In this document: positions 9,524 through 24,500 of the stretch, piece by piece | Position numbering within the stretch: position 1 is the stretch's first letter | How the letters are laid out: the number at the start of each line of letters is the position of its first letter | Source of the DNA: a virus | Strand: one strand, 5' to 3' | Virus record (IMG/VR): IMGVR_UViG_3300021960_000043 | Location: 31,232-95,231 of that record | Length of the DNA: 64,000 nt | Notes under the pieces: generated by a model | Seen by the model: only the letters and a program-made list of their open reading frames with translations | Databases searched by the model: none | Told to the model about the DNA's origin: nothing | Position numbers and translations under genes: made by a program

Positions 9524-12500
9524 GTGCCACAAGGTTACTTTTCTTCTATAGGTAATAAGAACATAGATTCTGAACACGATATTAGAAGTCTTTTGAATGC
9601 AAAAGCAAAAGGTGGAATTGAGTCTGTTACATCAGGTCTTTACAGTAGACACATAGCAATTGAAAGTTGGTTGATGCCTGATTTTGGTGGTGTAGTTGTT
9701 GAGAAAAGAAATCAGTTTTCTCTCAAAGTTGGTGAAGTGCATGAAGCAGCACCTATCGTATTTACAGTTAGTTTGCTAAATAAAGGTAGAGTAGAAGAAC
9801 ATACTATAGAAACAGGTTATCATGATGGTAGTCGCTATGTTGGTGCTATATATCCTAAAACAGAAAGTAGTGGTATATTCAACACTCAACCATCTGATTT
9901 GAATAGAAATCACAGAGAGTTAATCCACGTTGTTGCAACATTTTATGGTAATAAAATAGAGATATATGTCAACGGTATTTTGATGGCACACAAAACGCTA
10001 AACAATCCTGATTACATTTTGAATGTTAGTGAAGAGAATATTTTCATTGGTGGTAAAGGCGGTGAGTTTAGAGGTGTAATCGAAAGTTTACATTTGGCTG
10101 CAAACTTTAGACCGCAGATGATTAATCCTTCAGTTCCGCTTAAAGGTGAAGATACTTTACTTCTTTACCGTTTTGAAGAGCCAATAACCGTTTTTGATGA
10201 TGTTTTCAAACTAACGAGTAGTGCATCTTCAGGTGCTACAACAATAAACATCGGAACAACCGCTGCTGCTAAACTAGCCACGCTTCTCAAAGGTGTGAGT
10301 GTTACAAGCGGCACTATTGACTTCACTCAATCCCCGTTTAGTAGTGGAAATTACAAAGTTATACAAAGCACTTCCTCAGGGATTACAAAACACGATGTCG
10401 CCCATGTACCTTACAATTTACTTCTAAGACCGGGTGGCTACGACTATACAACGAAGAAACCAAATGGTAGTCCACCTGAAAGAGTTAGACTAAAAAGCAT
10501 CAATGTTGATACAGGTGTTTTAACTATAGCGAGTATACATTTAGACTTCAACACAGCCAATAATGGTGCTAGAGGACTTCTTCACGTTCACACCACAGAT
10601 AGCAGATTGGTTGTTGTGGGTGCTGATTTACTGATAGATTCGGGTACAGGTAAACCGTATCAACCACCACATTATTCTTCTAGAGCAATAGATAGAACAG
10701 GTCAAATGGTGATAGATGAAAGCACATACGAACAACATGGGTTTGTGTATTCTTCTAGAATGGCTCTTTCAACAACAGATACAGACAATCCATATGCAGC
10801 AACTTGGCCTACTACTATTTCTACAGACTTTAGCATAGGTCATTCAGGTAGACACATCAATAATCATGTTGAAGGTCATCATTATCTTAGAAAGTTTCCT
10901 AAGGCCAATGAAGAGATATTAGATTCTCAAAGTGACGGTAGTGCTGATTTAATAAGTGCAATTTACGATGTGCCTTTAGATGGTATGAAAGAGCAACTGA
11001 GCATTAATAGCAAAGTAGACTTATACAAAGAAATAGGTGATTACACTGTTATTGATTTTGTAAACTCATCTACTGTCAGTAGTATATACAGCAACTATGA
11101 ACTTACTAGTAGCCCCGGCTCAGGAGTACAAGAAATAATTGCTATAGGTGGTAGCGGGTTTAATTACACACCTTTCCTTCTCAAATCTCCTGTTATATCT
11201 CCAACTGCGACACCAAATGAAAACACTAGGTCGCATCATCTAAGACCTAGTAAAGAAAGCAGAGTAGCGTTGTTACATGTTCCGGTATTAGCATCTACTT
11301 ACAATTTAGCACCTTATGTGCAAATACATTACAATGCTATAGATTTGACAGGTGCTTCAATGAATAGTAGCAATAGTAGTGTACCTTTATTGATGGTTGA
11401 AAAAATGATACCTTCAGGCACTACTGTAATTGCTGAAGGTGTTTTTCTTTTTGAGACTATAAAAACAGCATTGAACTCAGGTGATTTGACTCTATACGCA
11501 CCGGGTGGTTGTATATTATTAGACAGCGGAGAAAACGCCAATGCAAGAGATTTACTAGAAGTTCATGCACTATCATCAGACAGTAGTGAAGGATATGATG
11601 CCGACACACTTCTTGATGAATCCAACACACCACCTAATCTAACTCCTTATGTCGGTGATACTCTTGTTAACACACCGCCTTCTATTATTACAGATTCAAC
11701 AAGTAAAACAACACAACATGATTCTTCATTCCATAGAATGATGTTTGAAACTGTTAAATCTACAAAAAGTCTAGGAGATTATTCAGATTACAAAACTATG
11801 GATGTGGTTGCTACAAACAGTTCCGCAGAACCTGACACCATAGTTACATCATCCTCATCCCCTGTGTTTGAGTCTTTTGATATTATAGATAACGTAAGTA
11901 TTGCTGACACACACGCAGACACAATGCTAATTGTGCAACCTTCACAACGCTCTAGGTTTTATCAATTAAAGAATGTAAAAAGCCAAAGAAACACCCTTGA
12001 CAACCCAAATATAATTAGTTTGCATTATCTTCTAAGTAGAGGTAGGTTGAGAAGTGTAGATGAAACAAAAGAAGATGAAGGTGCATCTTATACAACAATA
12101 CAAGCAATAGGATTACAAAACTCACTTTCGGGCAGAAATGTATCTTTCACAGGTTCAGGTAGTAACGATTCACACATTGTCAAAGAAATAGAACCTAACG
12201 CGCCTGTTGTTAGTGTAACTTTAGGTGGTGTGGGGCAAGGTGCTGTTGATACTAAACCGACATTCTTAGAGAGTGAGTTCAGTCGAGAACCATATTCAAC
12301 AAGAAGAGATTATGTTGTTACAGCAATAAAGTATGATGCAACCAACAAGAGAATATACGTTAACCCGATAAACAACAATTCTGCAAATATGAAAAGTTGG
12401 GGTACGTTTGGATTCCCAAAAGCAGGTAAGATATATTTTGAAGATGGTTCTCATGCCAAGTATGATTTTAAAGCGTCAACTTATTTTGAGTTTTCAACTG

Positions 12501-15500
12501 CTACAGCAGGTAGTAGTGACTTTGTTAGCGGTGGTAGAGAGTACACTGAAATCTATCAATTGTTACAAAGTAGAAATCTACTTTCAGGTGTAACGTCATC
12601 AACAACAGGAGATTTGAGCATTACCGCTGTTATATCTAGTGAGCCTGATTTTGGTGTTGAATCTCAAATAGAAGATGGAACAACTGTGAATGATAGAATG
12701 TTCCACAGTTTAAACGATGTATCACAAGATTACCAACTAGGTACTCAATATGCTTCTACTAGGGCTTTGGTGGAGATACCATTCTTCGCTAATCAATTCT
12801 TTGATAATGAGAGCGTAGGCACTTTAGTAGATGGTGATAACTCTTTCAAAATACATCTTGATGCTACTAACACAGCACACACGTATAATCCAAGTCCTGT
12901 AGGTAGAAGGCCAAAAAGTGTAGAACAAACAGATAGAGAGGCACTATCGGCTTATGCACACGCTATAGAGAACAACACTTACATTTCTTCTGCTAAGGTT
13001 CTTTCATACGATGGTACAATAACCATCACTGTTGATGATGCTAATATATTCCCTGATGCTAACTCTTCTGATATTGGTACTGATTTTAGAAATATAGGTG
13101 GTAACGGACAAGTTCTAAGGAATAGAAGGGCTTTTACTAAAACAGGAGAGTGGGTAGTTTATACCGATGTTGATTACAGTGCTAACACCCTTACTGTTAC
13201 AGACGGTGATTATTTCTCTTCTGTTAATTTCTTCAATGAGTTAGAAAACAATGAAGGCGATTTACGCCTTTATGTTGGACAAACATTACCAACAGAATTG
13301 ATAGAACCAATAGGTTCTGATAAGAGTACACCTTCGGCAGACTTTGAGAGCCGTTCTGAATATTATCACGACCAAGCAAGTATGATGACTCAGGGTGGAA
13401 ATGTTGATTATGGTTTGAGGCAATATGTCAGCGCAATCGAAATCAAAGCAGGGCCGGAAAGTAACCCACACGCAGAAAAAGTTACAACAAAAAGGGCTAA
13501 AGGGGATATTCAATCAATTCGTTCTTTTGGTGCGTCAGACGTTAATACGGTTGTTGTCTCACTTTCTCCTGATGATTTACTTCTTTTTCCTAGTTTGGGA
13601 AATCGTTCAATAGATGATTTTACTCTTGGTACAGGAGAATTGTTTTACGAAGCCACAATAGATTACAACGGTACTGATTACAAGTTTCATTACTACGGCC
13701 ATCTTGAAGAAATAAACAACTATGATAACACAGGTGCTGCTGCTGTGTCATCTGATATAGCAAAAAATAGCATAGTGTTGGTATACTATACTTCGGGTAC
13801 ATATCCTACGGCTACTCCAACGGCAACAAGTGGTCTTGATTGGGTTGATTTTATCGGTAGTGAAGTTAAATTAACAGGTAGGAAAAGAAGAGTATTCTTT
13901 GATGAATATGTGAATAATGCAACAGGAAGTGTGTTACAATTTGAAAATGAAAAGAATCCGTTGTATTCTGAATTAATAGCGAATACTAAGTTTAGTTCAG
14001 GGCTTGTGTGGGCTAGTACAAGTTCAAAAACAATAACCGTAACTAATACTACTACTTCAAAATCTTTGAATGATTATTTTGACATGAACTTCAAAGAAGG
14101 AGATTTATTGTTTTTCAAATATTCAGGTAGTATTAGTAGCGTAAACAAAGATGAAATTGGTTATTTAGGTGTTGTGGATTATGTTACAGGTGGTACAAGT
14201 ATAACTCTCAAAGCAAATGTACCTGCTTGGATGAGAGAAGAAACGACAGCACAAATAGGCGTTGCTGTAAATGATTTCAATGATTTTGATGCTGTTCTTA
14301 ATTCTAGTTGGTTGCACCCTTATTGTAATGGTGGACTACGACAAGGAGATACTGTATGGGCTAATATGTCATATAGCAATCCTCATGCTATGGAAGGTTT
14401 GTTTTCAAAGAGTAGAGGTATACATAATGAAGGTCTTGTATGGAAAGGTTTCAATGGTGGTGAGGGTAGTTTAGATGCTACAAACCCAAGAGACAGTATA
14501 CCGATGGAGAACTTCTTGATTGGTGATACATGTATAGAAACAGCAAGAAACCTAGCACAACACATCAATAAGACTGTTGAAGAGAATTACAAATCTTTAG
14601 GGTTAAATGATGTAATAACAGCAGATTCATTTATCGTAGGGAAAAAATACAAAATAGTTTCTACAGGTGATACAACATTTACATCTATAGGGGCTATAGA
14701 TAATGAAGTGAATACTACATTCACAGCAACAGGTGTTGGTAGCGGGACAGGTACAGCAACACAACTTGATGCACCAACAGTAGCATTCGTAGACCCGTAT
14801 CTAGCAGGTGAGAATCATGCTAGAGTTCTGTTATACGATGCTGAACACGATAGAGAATACATCGCTTTCCAAGACATACACATGCAAGTGCAATCATCTG
14901 CTGAGACAACTAAGATTGGTTGGGATAGAAATGTGGTTGAAGGTACAAACACATCATCTACTGATTTAGTAAAAAGACTACCTGAGATAAACGGTGCTGC
15001 TGCACATGGTTATACAACACAAATAGACGTTGCTAACGGCTATCCATCACAAAACAAGTTCATTCGCTCAACTCAACAATCTAAGTTTATTGAGAGTGCA
15101 TATGCACACGACTTAGCCAATAAGCAAACTGATGATTTAATTTACAGCACTTTGTATGATGACACAGTTAGACAAAATAACTTTTCAAGGTTATATGGTA
15201 AAGCACACGGACACCATGTACATGTCGGTTTGAGTATAACAGGTAATGCAGACGGGTATGCTTATTCATTCAGTACACCACTTCGTAACAATGAATCTGT
15301 AGCATCATGGAAAATAGCAAACTCTTACCATGTGCTAAATAGAAAATTGACAAATGGTTTCATAGATGGTTTGTCTAAAAACATTTCAGATTCATTAAGA
15401 GATAGAGGCACATTCTTTGATACCCCTGATGGTACAAGAGTCATTCCAGCATTTTTGTGTTTGAAGGGCATAAGAGCAGAATCTCTTGATTTAAGTGATG

Positions 15501-18500
15501 CTAGGATGAAACTCTTACCTCAATGGACACAGATGGACTTTGTAAGAAGATTAACAATATCTACAGGAGAGGTTGCTGAAAGTGAAAGTGTAGTTGATGT
15601 TGAAAGTGCTGTCAATGAAATTGTTAGAAAAATAAACCAATACGGTGCATTACAGGCTAGATTGTCTAATGGTGCGTCTGCACACGACCCTTCTCCGTTT
15701 TGGGATTCAGATAAGGCATTTGCTAATCAAGATAGAGGTTCTCACATGGGCTATCTTAGAGCGCATATTGGTAGAAGCGTAGAGGATAGACAAGGAAATC
15801 AAGGACATACTATAGTAATACACAGTACAGTACCGGGCGCTACGGGTAGAAACTTTTGCGTTTGGTTAGATAACAGTACGTCACAGACATCTTACAACCC
15901 TCAATTCTTAGTAGGACATGGAGGTAGATGGCGTAACTTTTGGGCTTTACCTGAAGAGAAGCAAGGTGAAAATATGCACCCTGCCCCTATGCCTCTTGAC
16001 AAAAATGGTAGACCGTTTGCACCGATTACCACATTAAGACAATACATACAATCAGATGAAAGTGGTGAAGATGTATTATCAGTTGCTGATTTTGGTGCTT
16101 CCAAAAATACAGACCTTTTGGCTCTCAGCGATGTGTTAAGTGGAAAAAATCACAATTCTGTAAACCCTGACTCTTTTGATTTAGAAGCATCTGCTACCAT
16201 TGTTGAAGGGTTGAAAACAGGAACAGCAGCAATTGGTAGAGTAAACTTTGGTGGTCTTGTTGCAACAGGTGTACCGGGTTTTTCACCTAAAGCCGGACTT
16301 TACGGATTTGGGAAAAGAGGCGATACAACATTTGCTAATAGATATGGTGTGAGTGATATTGCGGATAATGATTACACTTCACACATATCAACATCCTCAT
16401 TAGATGAAGAAAATATAGGCTCACAAAACATATATGGTTTACAATTAAAAGACCATAAAAACAATACATACGGTGTTAGATATATCTATAGTAAATTAGG
16501 TAGAAGTTTTTCAAATGAAAATACTATTTTACCTGATACTTTCCGAGATGAAGTACAAGTGTATTTTGATGATTCAAGTAATGAAGAAGGTGGGTTTACC
16601 ATTGGAAAACATATGCGTGGCACAGGAGATGCAACAGGTAGGTTGTCTAGTTCTCTTACAGCATCTGATTGGAGAGGGAATAGATGGAATGCTGTGCCTT
16701 CTCCAAATCTAGGTGTTAAACTAAGTTTTGTTGTTTCGGGAAATAATGTAACAGTAGACGATGGTAACGGTTCGGGTACAGGGTATATAACACCATACAC
16801 AAGTTCAGATTTCACACATCCTGATAAATTAGGTTACTTAGGATTTCCAAAAGAAAACGGTGTCTTTCAAACAACTAAAGTGGCATCAGGTTCAACAGAA
16901 GGTGATGTTACTAGTTACGAATATAGAATTGGTGATACTTTTTACAATTGCACTAATGCACCAGCAACAGGTGATTATATTGTATCTCCGACTATGAATT
17001 GGACTACATTAGTTACAGATGAATTATTGGCTGCTGTCACAGCATTTGCAATTAACTCATCGTTTAATTCTAATAATGATGTTATAGATTATATTCCGTT
17101 TGATTGCACATCAATGTATGCTGCTGATGGTAGAACATTTGGTGAACACGGTGTTAGGCGTGATGCCATTCGTATAAAATCATCAAAACAAATATCCAAG
17201 ATGTTTTCAGCATCTACACACAAAGACTTCGGTATACAAGCAGCACATCTAGAGTTTGGTGAAGTAAGAAAAGCAGAAGTAGACACAGATGGTAATTGGA
17301 CTTTTGGCACATCTAGAGCGCCTAGTAATACACAAGTGGACACAGGTAGAAGTGTTGATTGTGGTTATATTCCAAGTACAATTCTAAGAGTTAAAACTAA
17401 GTTTTGTGGGCCTAATTCCAACACTGTTACACCGATTATAGTTGGTAGTGATAACAAACCAATAAACACATCTCGGTGGAAAAAGAATCTATCAGGTGAA
17501 GATTATGTTGATGTATCAGGTGATAAGATATTACCAAAAATAGACAATCCTATAGTTAGAACTGATGTTTCACAAAGTAGTCATTGGAATCACCAACACG
17601 TAATTTTAACTAATGACATGTATCATTTCCTCAAACCTGCTACCGATTACACATCAAGCGATAGTAGTGCTAGTCATATACAACCATTTGGTGAAAGAAA
17701 GAATATATACATAAACAAAGATACCTATGTTACAGCAGAGGCTTTTGTAGGGGATAATACCACACATACACTAAACAACACAATACGATGGACAGCAAAT
17801 AGTGAAATCAATTGGCCTTCTTCTGTTGTAGACGCATTCTTACATTTACACCTATCTCAAGAGTTTGATGGTATACGCTCACTTGGTAGTGTGCTATCTG
17901 AACCTATAGTACATTTCAAAGGTGGAAAATCAAGCCCCGACCATAGCGTACCGTTATTCTTCGGTGGTGGTTTTAGTGGGGTTGTGTTGGATGTTAACGA
18001 TGGTTCAATGAATGACTATTCAGACTTCTATACACATCCTTACTCAAATGGGCCAACAGGAACTGCGGGTATACAGAATGCAAATGAAATATCTACAAGT
18101 TTTGCCATGTTAGATTGTAATGCTATCTTCTCTTTCTTCCCCGGTGCTGCGTTATGTAACCAACATCGAGGTAGTCCGTTACCACCTGTGTTCAACAAAC
18201 AAAACGTGTTGTCAACAGATTTGGATAGAGGCGGTACTCTATGTGATACTAATGGTGTTGTAAAAGCCAAACCTGTACCGTTGGTCTTGAGATTCCCACA
18301 CCCAACAGCCCGTTATGAGGATTACAAAAACGATGTAGATAACAAAACAACATACTTGGTGTTTGGGCCGGGTCAAGCATTCCCTTTCCATAATGAAAGA
18401 ACTACATCTAATGGTGAGACTACTAACCCTACAGAACCACATCCGGGTAGAGTTGTAACAACAGGTAATGGTTGGAACAAAGTACCATACTATGATGACC

Positions 18501-21500
18501 GATTTCACAATCAAATAAACAACAAAGATACAGGTAATTCTTGGAAAGCATATAGACCGAGATTGAAATCAAATTATCTTGCAGAAGCGATGTATCATTG
18601 GCGTTGTGTTATCAATTGGGAATCACCTGCTGGTTACTCTCTAGGTAGAACCCATAGACAATACCCCTCACATGGAAGAAACTACGGACAGATGATTGAT
18701 GTAGACACCACTTATGATAACCGCACACAACCACTAGGCTACACACCTTTCATTGGTTACGGTATAGCAACAGCCGCAGATACTGTGTTTCACATGGATG
18801 GTGGTTTCCATCCCGGCGGTCATTGGATGGATGAGATAATTACCTTCAACCCACCAAAACAAACAACAGAAAAAATCAGCGTTTCAGGATATAGTGAGAT
18901 TAACCCAACAGCATTCAGAGTAGGTGCTGCTATGGTGACTGCTTACATAGATTGGACACAAACAACAAACCTAGCAACAACCGATGTAGATACTGAATAC
19001 ATTGTTGTGGATGGAACAAGATGTCAGAACGGTGAAGAGTTAGCATCCGTTATCAGTTCGGCAATCAATTCATTCCCCGGCAAAGGTGCGTTGAAATCTA
19101 TAGGTGGCACACACCATCCTTCAATGGGTACGTCAAACAGACAAGACCGTTACGGTTGGGTTGATGTTGCTAATCCCAACTTTACAGATTCTACTTGTGA
19201 TACTACTAGTGGAGATGCTACTGTAACTATGGATAGCACTGCTGAATTATTTGTTAGTATGTCTGTGTCCGGCACAGGTATTCCTAGTGGTGCGACAATA
19301 TCTAGTATAACTAACTCTACCACTTTTGAATTAAGTGCAAACGCTACTGCTTCTAACACCAACACTACTTTAGTATTCGGTACAGTAAACTCATCAATTA
19401 CAACAATGGGAGATATGTGGATTGAGAGTGCAGAAACAACAGACCAAGACATGTTGAATAATTTACCTGCATCGGGTTGGTTAAGAGCAAGTACCACAAC
19501 AAGTCCAGCATACGCTTGTTATTACATGAAGCAAGTAATACCCGGTAGTGGTAGTAACTTCAAGGCTAGATTCTACTTTGCCCCAAATCAATTTAGAGGC
19601 TCGGTAAGTTCAACAGCAGATAAGAAAACATTGAGAGGCTTCTTCCATGATAACGGTGCGGTAACACCTGCTACTGATGATAAATTATGGGTGTGGTCTA
19701 AGACAGGTGTTATTCGTTTCAACAATGAGAATGCAAGCACACGCGACCACATGACACAGGTTCATTTCTCAGGTATAGTAGATGCTATTGATAGAACCAA
19801 ACCAATAGGTGCTGTTGGTTGGCATGGTGAAAGATATTCATATCTCAACAGTTTGAAAGTAGGTACAGAAGGTTATGCTGCTGGTTTAGGTGCATACCAT
19901 CCATTCCTCAATTTTACACCATATGGTACTGCTTCAACTGTAATGAACGTGTATGGTTCTTTACCACTAATAGCACCACTTACTGATTCTCCTGAAAGCG
20001 GTGCGATTATCAATGACGGTGAAACTACAGTCGCCACAAGAAAGTCTTACATTAGCACACCTTACACAAGTAACACGTTTACAACTGCTGCTGCTAGTTT
20101 AAGAAATTACGATTATACAGACCCAAAAAACACAACACAAAGGTCGGTAAAACCACCAAACTATGTGTTTAGTTACGCTAATACAGATACTAATAGTGTG
20201 ATGGAAGATTCGTTACATCACCCACAAGGGGTATACTCATCTGCATTTTTAGTGGTGTCATATGAAAGCGAATTGTCAATGGTAGCAAAACACGATAGAG
20301 ATGGTGTGGATGCTTTTGGTGATTGGTTGTACGCAAAACATGGCACTAGTGCAGACATATCAGATGGTGGCACTACCAAGTGGGATGAGAGATTTCACGG
20401 ACAAGACCGTTTCATAGCACCTGCAAATGCAGGGCCAAACGTAGAGGCTTTGATAGTAGATGGAACACAAGTACCACAAGGTACAGTAGGTTCTAATTGG
20501 ATTGATTCATTATTCCCACCTGCTAGTGGTGATTTCGTACATCTACATTCTGCTGTTTCTAATGACCTTTCGTTACACAATGCAGTACCCGGATTCAAAG
20601 CAACAGGAGATTTGTTGTATGACTTAGACCACTCTGTGGGGTCTTTCAATTTACAAGCAAGTGGTGTTGAAAGAAATGTATCAGAAGATTATCATTCTTC
20701 AACTTACACTTCATTGTTACATGGAGATGCAAATAAGTTTTGGATGTCTGATATAAACGGTTATCAAACTTACAAAAATAGTCCTGTTAAAAACTTCACA
20801 GTAGAGAATGTTGTGTGGAAGAGAATGGATGGTGGCAACCTCTCATTACCCGCAATCAACGCTAGAGGTATGGGTGCTGTACCTTTCGTTACAAGAGTCA
20901 AAAATAACACAGCATATCTAACAGGTGAAAAGATATATGGTAACGTGAGGTTTAGTTTTGAAACAACCAATTCTGTTATGATGCCTACAATAGAAGCACA
21001 GGAACTAAAACAACCCGGTTTACCAAATTACAAAGTAAACAACGTGCTACAGATACCAAATGAAGAAATACAATTCCAAGAGATAACAGTAGTTGATGAT
21101 AGTGGTAAGGAACACACCATAGAAGGCGGTAGTCCGTTTGGTACTGTGATTAGATGCTTTGATGTCAAGAGAGGTAAACCATCTCTTGCTAACAGCGGTG
21201 AAGCGCCCAACCTAGCAGTTAGACTACCTAATCCTGATAGCATACCCGGTAACATTGTTGTGCGTTCAGGATTTGACCCTATACAAGCCTATCAGAATGA
21301 GACACTCGGTGCAGGTGGTATGCAACATCCCGGCAAAGGCTCAACACGCTTAGGAGAGTTATTTGAGAGGACAACGCAACATAACCCAGTAAATCACCCA
21401 TTGTATGAAGAATACGGTTGGGAACACTTTGATGAAGAATCAGGTGAGAGTAAGATTGGTGGTTTCAACACCAACAGTTTAGATTCTGCTTACGAACTAC

Positions 21501-24500
21501 ATGACAGGATGCTTTTATTCCATGTGTGTAAAGTCGGTGTTGGACACACTCATCGTTACCCAACTGCTTATGCACACGCTGTTACAAATACTGTGGGTGG
21601 TGGTGTTGTTAATCAGGCTCTAACTGTATCTTCTTTCTCTAGCGGTACGTTAACAGCGAGTGCTACAATAGATACAACAATTTTTGCTGCTGACTTCGGC
21701 ACTAAAGAAGAAGATGATAACAGGCGTTACATTAGAGTATACAACGCTAGTGGTGAAAGCGGTCTAGCATCCTACACAGGTGTTAGTGGAACTACGTTTA
21801 CAACAGTCAAAGGGGATGCAAACTTCGTATCACTTGTAGCGAAAACCGACACACTAACGATAGTGCCATCCTATCCTATTCCAGCGGGCTCTGCTAGATT
21901 CTATGCAGCAAACAGATTACGCGACCACGCAGAAGTGAGTGGTAACTCTCCTGATATGGCACACACAAAATACGTTGACGGTAGTGAAACGCCATATCAA
22001 AGATACTCAAAACCAATAATGACACCTATGGCTTATCCTAGAATGGGGCATCACTATGTCAATGCAACACAACCTATGCTACCCGGTCATTGGGCGCACC
22101 CTGCATATCAATCACTTTACAAGAAACACAGGTTTGAACAATCGGTAAACATTGGAAGAAAAGACAGTAAGACAATGAAAGACGCTGTTGTTGCATCATC
22201 TGAAGAAGTACCTGTAAAGGCTGATTTATCAATAGGAGACAGCCTTAACCCTGTGGAAGCAGAAGTTGTGTTTGGCTCTCTAAACGCTGCACCGAGTCCA
22301 CCATCCGATTTACATGGCGGTGCGTTCACACTAATGTTTGAAACATCTGTGAAGTGGGATGGTTACGGTGTGTTAGCAAGTTTGGGTAATGCTGGTGTTA
22401 TCAATAAAGCAGGTGGACATAGGATTGTGTTGGCCGCCGCTGCTAACTATACACTAGCAAATCATTTCCCTGACCCATCGGAAGTCGGTGCTTACCAAAT
22501 AGTCATACAACCAAACATGTTTAGGGGGCAATTCGGCGGCGTTATAGAAAGTGAGAGTTATGCATTTACAGGTCAACAAGTAAACACAGTAATTGGTATT
22601 AAAAAATACGATAGTGAGTTTGGTGGTTTAGTGTTAATACTAGCAAAAGCGACACAATTTGATTGTAGAGGTTGTGAAGTATTCGTAAATGAGTTGATGT
22701 TAGACGTATCTCCTGATTTTGGTAGTCAATTTACAAAAATACCACCTCTATTACTTTACAATTCATATGGTGTTAACTTAAATGAAACCCCATCGTTCAC
22801 TAGAAGGAACTTCCCATACTCCCCAATGATGGTGAAGTCAACACCTTCACACACACTTAACGTGCCGTGGTGGTCTATATTGTTTGGAAAGATAGATAGT
22901 AGCACAGAATTAATTACAGATAATTCAAATTACATGGGATTGTCTCAATATGCACCTCATAATTATGAAGTGTTTGCAAAAAGTACCTATGGAAGTGTCG
23001 GACATATATTAGGAATGCAAGGGCATAATACAAAATACCCAAATATATATTCAAGTATATTAGAAAATACATCTCCAATTGCAAAAAGTATAGTAGCAAC
23101 TAAGACAAGTAATGGTGAGTTTACTGTAAATGATGGTAGTGGATTTCCCGCTAATCCTCAATTTGGACAAGAAATATACTATACAGCAGCAAATGGTAGG
23201 GTTTATTCTACTACATATACCCGCACAGGGTATGCAACAGACGGTATTAATTTAAGAAATACCTTTAATGTAACTAATAGTAGTCAATTTTATTCTAATT
23301 TAACTACAGGTGTTACAATATATCTAAGTACAAATTATAATTCATATACTTCTAAGCAATATAGTAATGATAAAACTATATCTAATTATGCAAAAACAAT
23401 TAGTACATTATCTTCAGGTAGTAGAGATACAAATACATTACACCCGCCTGATGCATTCTTATGTTTATGGAGTCATAATTTAGGTAGACCTATGACATAT
23501 TTCTCAGATACTAGAAGTGCTTGGGATAGTCAACCATCAGTTCAAGCAAGATACAACGCTGTGCCTGAGCATTATGAAACAATACATTATCATTCTGCTA
23601 ATTATCAAATGAGTTTTGGCCCATTTAGTTTTATGATGAAAGCACAAAAAGCATCTAATGGTGATGGAACGGTCAATACCATAGATAACGACCTTAATAC
23701 TTATGATATATCATCAGGTATTTATGGCGCTACTCTATATGGTGGTTATTGGCCTTGTGGTAGTAGAGGTGGCCCACAAGTTAGTTGTTTGGATAGTTAT
23801 ACACAAAGCAGCGTTTCTTGGGCGTTACCGGGTTTTGCATCTAATGTGACAATGAATTGGGAAGATGAAGGTTGGAATAGTCTTAACAACATATACACAA
23901 GAACAACAGGTCTTACCACAAGAATTAGTAATGATACAGTTAGAAGAAACTTCGGCTATAGAGTTGGATTAAAACAAGCATACAACCGCCCTGCTTGGGG
24001 CATTATACCTGCTCGCGGCGCTTTAGAAAAAACCGCCACAGGTTCTGCATACAACACTACTAGTTACGATTCAGGGCCGATAGTGCAAATAGAAACACAT
24101 GGTAATCTTTCATCCAAATATAATGGGATTTTAGGCCGTTTAAGCAACTTTACAGGTATGTTAAACTCAGATGTGCAAGGTGAACAAGTGCGTTACGCAC
24201 AAGGCACAAGGATGACTAGACCGTTTGGTGTGCCTGTAAGAACACTATCTAACAAGAGTACAGTTGAAAGAGATTGGTGGGGTGATGTAGAAGGTTTGGA
24301 AATCACAGATTTGGCGTTAGCATCCAAACATTACCTAGTAGATTGGTGGGGTAACGATAGGGGTGAAGATGTGAGAAAATCACCTGTGCGTGGATTCGGT
24401 ATTAGACCTGCTTGGGATTGCGGTAACGCATACAAAGAAGGCACTAACACACCGTTTGATAGAGTGTGGAATAGTGGCTCTCCGTTATTCAATGTGAAGA

